A stretch of 21,127 bases of DNA, from NCBI GenBank assembly GCA_964589725.1, contig CAZPUJ010000548.1:1-21127 (forward strand), written 5' to 3'. The notes beneath the pieces are model-generated. The model was not told the DNA's origin. It was given only the letters and a program-made list of their open reading frames with translations, and did not search any database. Origin of the DNA: CAYSHJ01 sp964589725 (GTDB lineage: Bacteria > Planctomycetota > Planctomycetia > Planctomycetales > Planctomycetaceae). Numbering within the stretch: position 1 is the stretch's first letter; every line of letters begins with the position of its first letter. Shown piece after piece: positions 17,542 to 21,127 of the stretch. Position numbers and translations under genes: made by a program.

Positions 17542-18789
17542 ATGCAACAAGTGCTGCAAGAACTAAGCGAAGCCGTCTCGCGCCGCAAGCCGGTCGCATT
17601 CACGGCGCTGGTCGAGACGCGTGGCTCCACGCCGCAAAAGGCCGGCGCGACGATGCTGGTGTTTCCTGATGGTTCGCAAGTCGGCACGCTCGGCGGCGGA
17701 TGTGTCGAGGCCGAGGTCAAGCGGCGGGCGTTGTTGCTGCTCGATCGCGGCCAGACGGAGTTGCTGACGTTTCAACTCGACAGCGATTTCGGTTGGGACG
17801 ACGGACTGATTTGCGGCGGCCGCATGAAAATGCTCGTCGATCCGATTCGACCGGACGCTGATCTGACTTATTACCAAAAACTATTGGAAGTTCTCTCCGC
17901 CGGAGCCGGCTGCACTGAGGCGGTCGTGCTCGAAGCGGACAAAGCCGGCGGTCACGCGGCGGACCGTTTCCTCATTGGCGACACAGGTGAAGTGCTTGCG
18001 ACTCGCTCAACGGCGCAGCAATCCATCGGGTGGCACTCCCAGGACGAAGTGATTGGCGGGGAGGCGGATCACACGATCGAGCCTTCGTCTCAGCACACGC
18101 TCGCCGATGGTCAAGGTATGCCGCACTGTGCCAGCCTGTTGCCGGAATCCGTCAAGCAACATTTGCGACATTTGTCGCAGCGGCCTCGGCCGTACGTCGC
18201 GGGAGGCGTCTCGTTCATGCCTCATTTGCGTCGCTGCCGGTTGATCATCGTGGGTGCCGGCCACGTGGGGCAAAAAGTTGCTCAACTCGCCAGCGAGGTG
18301 GACTTCGACACGTGGGTGGTTGATGACCGCGAGCAATACTGCAACCTGGATCGCTTTCCGCGGGCGAAGCGGCTGATCGTCGGCGACATCGACACCGCCT
18401 TGAGCGGCCTGGACATCGACACCGATAGTTATTGCCTGATCGTGACGCGCGGCCATCAGCATGATGAAGAAGCGTTGTATCACCTCGCCGAAACGCCCGC
18501 TCGCTACGTCGGCCTGATCGGCAGCAAGCGGAAGATCAAGATGATTTTCGAAGACTTGCTACGTGAAGGGATCTCGCGCGAGGCGTTGGCTCGGGTGTAC
18601 GCGCCGCTCGGTTTCGATATCGGCTCGCAAACCGTGCCCGAGATCGCCGTGAGTATCGTCGCGGAGTTGATCGCGCATCGAAATCTTGGCGACATTCCGG
18701 CACGCCACCAGCGGGCCAGTTTGCTCGACGAACCGCTGGCGATCCCCGTCTCTCCGGTCCCCTCGCCCTCCCAAGGAGAGGGTTCCTGA
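17542..18789 (+). CDS. xdhC: XdhC/CoxI family protein (molybdenum hydroxylase maturation)
   Basis: A 415-aa two-domain XdhC protein. In the family it binds molybdenum cofactor, promotes its sulfuration and inserts it into xanthine dehydrogenase-type enzymes in the cytoplasm. The N-terminal domain shows VETRGSTPQKAGATMLV (24-40), GTLGGGCVEAEV (48-59) and LICGGRMKM (89-97); the C-terminal Rossmann domain starts at about 232 with LIIVGAGHVGQKVA (GAGHVG at 238-243) and has VTRGHQHDEEAL and YVGLIGSKRK. No xdhA, xdhB or cox-like enzyme genes are next to it, so its client lies elsewhere. The last dozen residues (PVSPVPSPSQGEGS) are translated from a CCCTCTCCC-type repeat and are not family sequence. 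The start is fixed by GGGAG seven bases upstream, inside a hairpin. Confidence 0.9.
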   Translation: MQQVLQELSEAVSRRKPVAFTALVETRGSTPQKAGATMLVFPDGSQVGTLGGGCVEAEVKRRALLLLDRGQTELLTFQLDSDFGWDDGLICGGRMKMLVDPIRPDADLTYYQKLLEVLSAGAGCTEAVVLEADKAGGHAADRFLIGDTGEVLATRSTAQQSIGWHSQDEVIGGEADHTIEPSSQHTLADGQGMPHCASLLPESVKQHLRHLSQRPRPYVAGGVSFMPHLRRCRLIIVGAGHVGQKVAQLASEVDFDTWVVDDREQYCNLDRFPRAKRLIVGDIDTALSGLDIDTDSYCLIVTRGHQHDEEALYHLAETPARYVGLIGSKRKIKMIFEDLLREGISREALARVYAPLGFDIGSQTVPEIAVSIVAELIAHRNLGDIPARHQRASLLDEPLAIPVSPVPSPSQGEGS

Positions 18790-18836
18790 CCGGTCCCTTC
18801 TCCCCCGCCGCGGGGGAGAGGGTTAGGGTGAGGGGG
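18766..18836. repeat. CCCTCTCCC/GGGAGAGGG palindromic repeats, left cluster
   Basis: A weak copy (18766-18782, CCCTCCCAAGGAGAGGG) runs into the end of xdhC. A stronger one follows at 18800-18818 (CTCCCCCG, CCG, CGGGGGAG), then GGTTAGGGTGAGGGGG. This sequence type recurs in many unrelated bacterial genomes. The xdhC stop lies between the two copies. Confidence 0.75.
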
Positions 18837-18874
18837 CCGAGCGCACCACCAGCCCGTGAACCCCCCCACCCCAG

Positions 18875-18901
18875 CCCTCTCCCCCGATGCGGGGGAGAGG
18901 G
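18875..18901. terminator. Strong palindrome between convergent xdhC and kinase genes
   Basis: A perfect 12-bp stem CCCTCTCCCCCG / CGGGGGAGAGGG with an ATG loop lies 14 bases beyond the kinase stop and 86 beyond the xdhC stop. It could end transcription from both sides, but there is no T-run after it, so intrinsic termination is uncertain. It is also a copy of the dispersed repeat described at 18766-18836. Confidence 0.5.
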
Positions 18902-18914
18902 AGGAACGATGAAC

Positions 18915-20627
18915 TCACGCCCTCGTCTTCGAATCGGCGATGCGGGATTCGTCATCGAGGTGCGGGAAGGCCAGGCGGAACGTGGTTCCGGCACCTTCTT
19001 GGCTGTCGACGGAGATTTCGCCGCCGTGTTCGCGAATAATCTTCTGCGACACGGCTAGGCCCAGTCCGGTGCCCCGCGCGCCTTTGGTCGACTCGAAGAT
19101 GTTGAACAGCGTCGGCAATTGGCCTGCGGGGATTCCCGGCCCGTTGTCGCGAACGATCACGAACAGTTCGTCGGCTTGCTGGTCGTAGCCGGTCTCGACG
19201 GTGATGCGACCTTCCGGCATTCCTTCCACGGCGTCGATCGCGTTTGTCACGATGTTTAACACGGCTCGATGAATGCCTTCGGGATCGCACTGGCTTTCCG
19301 GAACTGACTCGGACGGCTGAAATTCGAGTTGCACGTGGCACTCGGTGGCGCGCGATTCCATCAGCTCACACACGTCGCGAACGGTTTCGTTCACGTTCGC
19401 AAGCTGCAGCGCCGGCTTCCGTTCGGCGCTGATCGTCAGCATGTCCATGACCAAGTGATAAATCTTCGCCTGGTTCTTGTCGACAATCCGCCAGCCGCGC
19501 GAGATCAGTTCCTCGTCGTGCTGCTTCAGGCCCATGTCGATGAGGTAACTGCCGCCGCGCACGCCTTGCAGGATGTTCTTGATGTGGTGCGACAAGATGG
19601 TGATCGTCTGGCCGACCGCCGCCAGGCGCTCGGCCTTCAGGAACGCTTGCTGGAAGCGGTGATCTTCGACCGCGAGTGCCGTCTGCCGTCCGATGGCCGC
19701 CAGTAAGTGCAGTTTGTCTTCGGTGAACCGATTCCCTTCGGGACCGGCTTGATGGAACTGGTCTGAGGGCGTCGTGATGTCGAGGTACAAAACCCCCATC
19801 AATTCGTAGCGGCCCTGCATTGGCACGCAGAGCGCCTCGCGAATGCCGGCTTGCAGGATGCTTTGTCCCGTGAATCGGAGATCGCTCGGCGCGTCCGACG
19901 TGCGTACGCCCTGGCCGCGTTGGATCACGTAGTCCACGATGCTCCGCGAGACCGGCATCGGGCCGCCCGGCGGCACGCCGCGACGATGAGAATACGCTTG
20001 GGGAGAAAGCTGACTTGTCCGTGGATCGTTCACCAACACACAACCGCGATCCGCGCCGACGACGTCGATCGTCAGTTCCAAAATACGGTGCAAGAGTTGA
20101 TCGAGCGACAACGTGGGAGCCACCGCTTCCTCGGTGATCCGATACAGCACTTGCAGATTGGCGAGCGTCTGTGCGACCGACGTCGAGCGAAGGATGGAGG
20201 TGGCGTCGCGTAGCAGTTGTTGACCGACTTCGCGACTCAGCTCGCCGACGATGGCCGAGCGATCGCGCACATCATCCAACACAAACAATTCCAGATTGTC
20301 CGCGGCCGCCAGAGACGGCTGGGAGGCGGTCTCCGCCTGAAACAGCAGGGCACTGCGCCCGATCTGAATCTGGTCGCCGCTGTTCAATCGGCACGAGCGA
20401 ATCAGCTCGCCGTTGACGTAGGTGCCATTCGAGCTGCTGCAATCCGTGAGCAAGAAGCCGCCGGACGCCGCGTCAAACCGCAACGCGGCGTGGGTCCGCG
20501 AGACTTCATCGTCGGCCAGCCGAATCGGATTCACGGCACCGCGACCGAACGTGACTTCCTCGCCACTCAACTCGAAGCGAGCCCCTTGGTCGGACCCTTG
20601 AATCACCAACAACGTCGCCTTCGGCAC
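18915..20627 (-). CDS. FHA-GAF sensor histidine kinase
   Basis: A 570-aa soluble kinase with no membrane segment. FHA domain (about 1-100): FGRG 27-30, SRTH 43-46 and SSSNGTYVNG 64-73 hold the phosphothreonine-binding residues. GAF domain about 155-320. The dimerisation and phosphoacceptor helix has LSHHIKNILQGV (345-356), so H347 or H348 is the phosphorylated histidine. The ATPase domain has the N box with N462 in IVTNAIDAV, the G1 box DNGPGIP (494-500) and GTGLGLAV (519-526). All catalytic boxes are present. An FHA input suggests it reads a Ser/Thr-kinase signal, and GAF a small ligand; both are inferences. The only candidate partner nearby, the receiver-like gene 94 bp upstream, lacks a phosphoacceptor. 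The start ATG lacks a strong ribosome-binding site. Confidence 0.93.
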   Translation of the reverse strand: MPKATLLVIQGSDQGARFELSGEEVTFGRGAVNPIRLADDEVSRTHAALRFDAASGGFLLTDCSSSNGTYVNGELIRSCRLNSGDQIQIGRSALLFQAETASQPSLAAADNLELFVLDDVRDRSAIVGELSREVGQQLLRDATSILRSTSVAQTLANLQVLYRITEEAVAPTLSLDQLLHRILELTIDVVGADRGCVLVNDPRTSQLSPQAYSHRRGVPPGGPMPVSRSIVDYVIQRGQGVRTSDAPSDLRFTGQSILQAGIREALCVPMQGRYELMGVLYLDITTPSDQFHQAGPEGNRFTEDKLHLLAAIGRQTALAVEDHRFQQAFLKAERLAAVGQTITILSHHIKNILQGVRGGSYLIDMGLKQHDEELISRGWRIVDKNQAKIYHLVMDMLTISAERKPALQLANVNETVRDVCELMESRATECHVQLEFQPSESVPESQCDPEGIHRAVLNIVTNAIDAVEGMPEGRITVETGYDQQADELFVIVRDNGPGIPAGQLPTLFNIFESTKGARGTGLGLAVSQKIIREHGGEISVDSQEGAGTTFRLAFPHLDDESRIADSKTRA

Positions 20628-20721
20628 GAATTGGCTCCCCGAGTCATTGCGGACGTCGCAACGACGCGAGCATGATATCAGCAGCGTCGAGCCGCGACAG
20701 GCTGCACACTCAGCGCCACCG

Positions 20722-21066
20722 TCAGCACGAGACAGCGGTCGTTTGCAGCGCGCTCTCGATGGCCTGCAACAACTCGATGTAATGAAATGGCTGCACGAAG
20801 TGCGGCGAACCGGCTGATTCGGAATTCAGGCGTGACTTACCGATCACGATTTGTGGGACATCGGCAAATCGCGGACGCGGGCTTCCGTCCGCGGACGCAT
20901 CCGCGTGCCAGACGACCAGGTTGGGCCGCGGGGAATCGGTGGCCGCGAGTTGAGCCTGTCGCACTCGATGAACCGAATGACCCAGTGGCTCGAACACGGC
21001 CTTGAGCACCTCGGTGGTTTCCGTCAGACCATCCACAACCAGAATGCGTTGTCCGCTGCGAACCAC
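20722..21066 (-). CDS. Degenerate receiver-domain protein lacking phosphorylation residues
   Basis: A 114-aa frame starting at GTG 21066 behind AAGGAAGG. The fold pattern is that of a CheY-like receiver: strand 1 ILVVDGLTE, helix 1 TEVLKAVFEPLGHSV, strand 3 PNLVVWHAD, strand 4 PQIVIGK, and the end HFVQPFHYIELLQAIESAL. The signalling residues are changed: one acidic residue (D12) where two are usual, H54 in place of the phosphoacceptor Asp, no Ser/Thr in strand 4, and Q92 in place of the conserved Lys before Pro. So it cannot work as a normal phosphorylated receiver. It sits 94 bp upstream of the FHA-GAF kinase on the same strand and may be a phosphorylation-independent partner. The frame stays open to the window edge, so a more distant start is possible. 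Confidence 0.7.
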   Translation of the reverse strand: MVRSGQRILVVDGLTETTEVLKAVFEPLGHSVHRVRQAQLAATDSPRPNLVVWHADASADGSPRPRFADVPQIVIGKSRLNSESAGSPHFVQPFHYIELLQAIESALQTTAVSC

Positions 21067-21127
21067 GATGCCTGCCTTCCTTGGTGGGCGTTCGCCGTCT
21101 CGAATTCCGTCAGGTCGACGATCCTTC

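Overview
The window looks like chromosomal DNA of a GC-rich planctomycete (Planctomycetota). The main grounds are the paired Planctomycete Cytochrome C/DUF1549/DUF1553 and Tat-exported DUF1501 genes, a giant PVC-type c-haem protein with HEAT repeats, and many GTAG-headed palindromic repeats, some lying inside genes. No tRNA, rRNA, insertion sequence or CRISPR array was seen.

Left part (1-5693, minus strand): a CRISPR-Cas operon of the type I MYXAN kind, read leftwards in the order cas6, cas3, cas8 (Cmx8-like), cas7 (DevR-like, cut by the window edge). Cas5, the adaptation genes and the array would be expected further left. cas6 has an in-frame TAA at codon 50 that separates the N-terminal part, with the presumed catalytic histidine, from the glycine-rich C-terminal part. 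cas3 keeps all visible HD-nuclease and helicase motifs. A palindromic repeat doublet separates cas8 from cas7.

Middle (5694-17541): a spacer with two small doubtful ORFs; a 1225-aa exported PVC-type haem protein; an 830-aa exported protein of unknown function; then, on the minus strand, a DUF1553 plus DUF1501 pair with overlapping stop and start codons. Several palindromic doublets (REPIN-like, GTAG head plus hairpin, two copies inverted) lie within these genes without breaking the frame, and one supplies the stop codon of the PVC gene.

Right part (17542-21127): an XdhC-family gene whose ribosome-binding site lies inside a strong hairpin; a cluster of CCCTCTCCC/GGGAGAGGG palindromes between convergent genes; an FHA-GAF-histidine kinase; and upstream of it a small receiver-like protein that has lost the phosphoacceptor aspartate and the conserved lysine.

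The most notable points are the nonsense-split cas6 in an otherwise intact-looking interference operon, and the repeat elements that tolerate life inside coding sequence and whose two arms differ by compensatory changes. No clearly new defence system was found.
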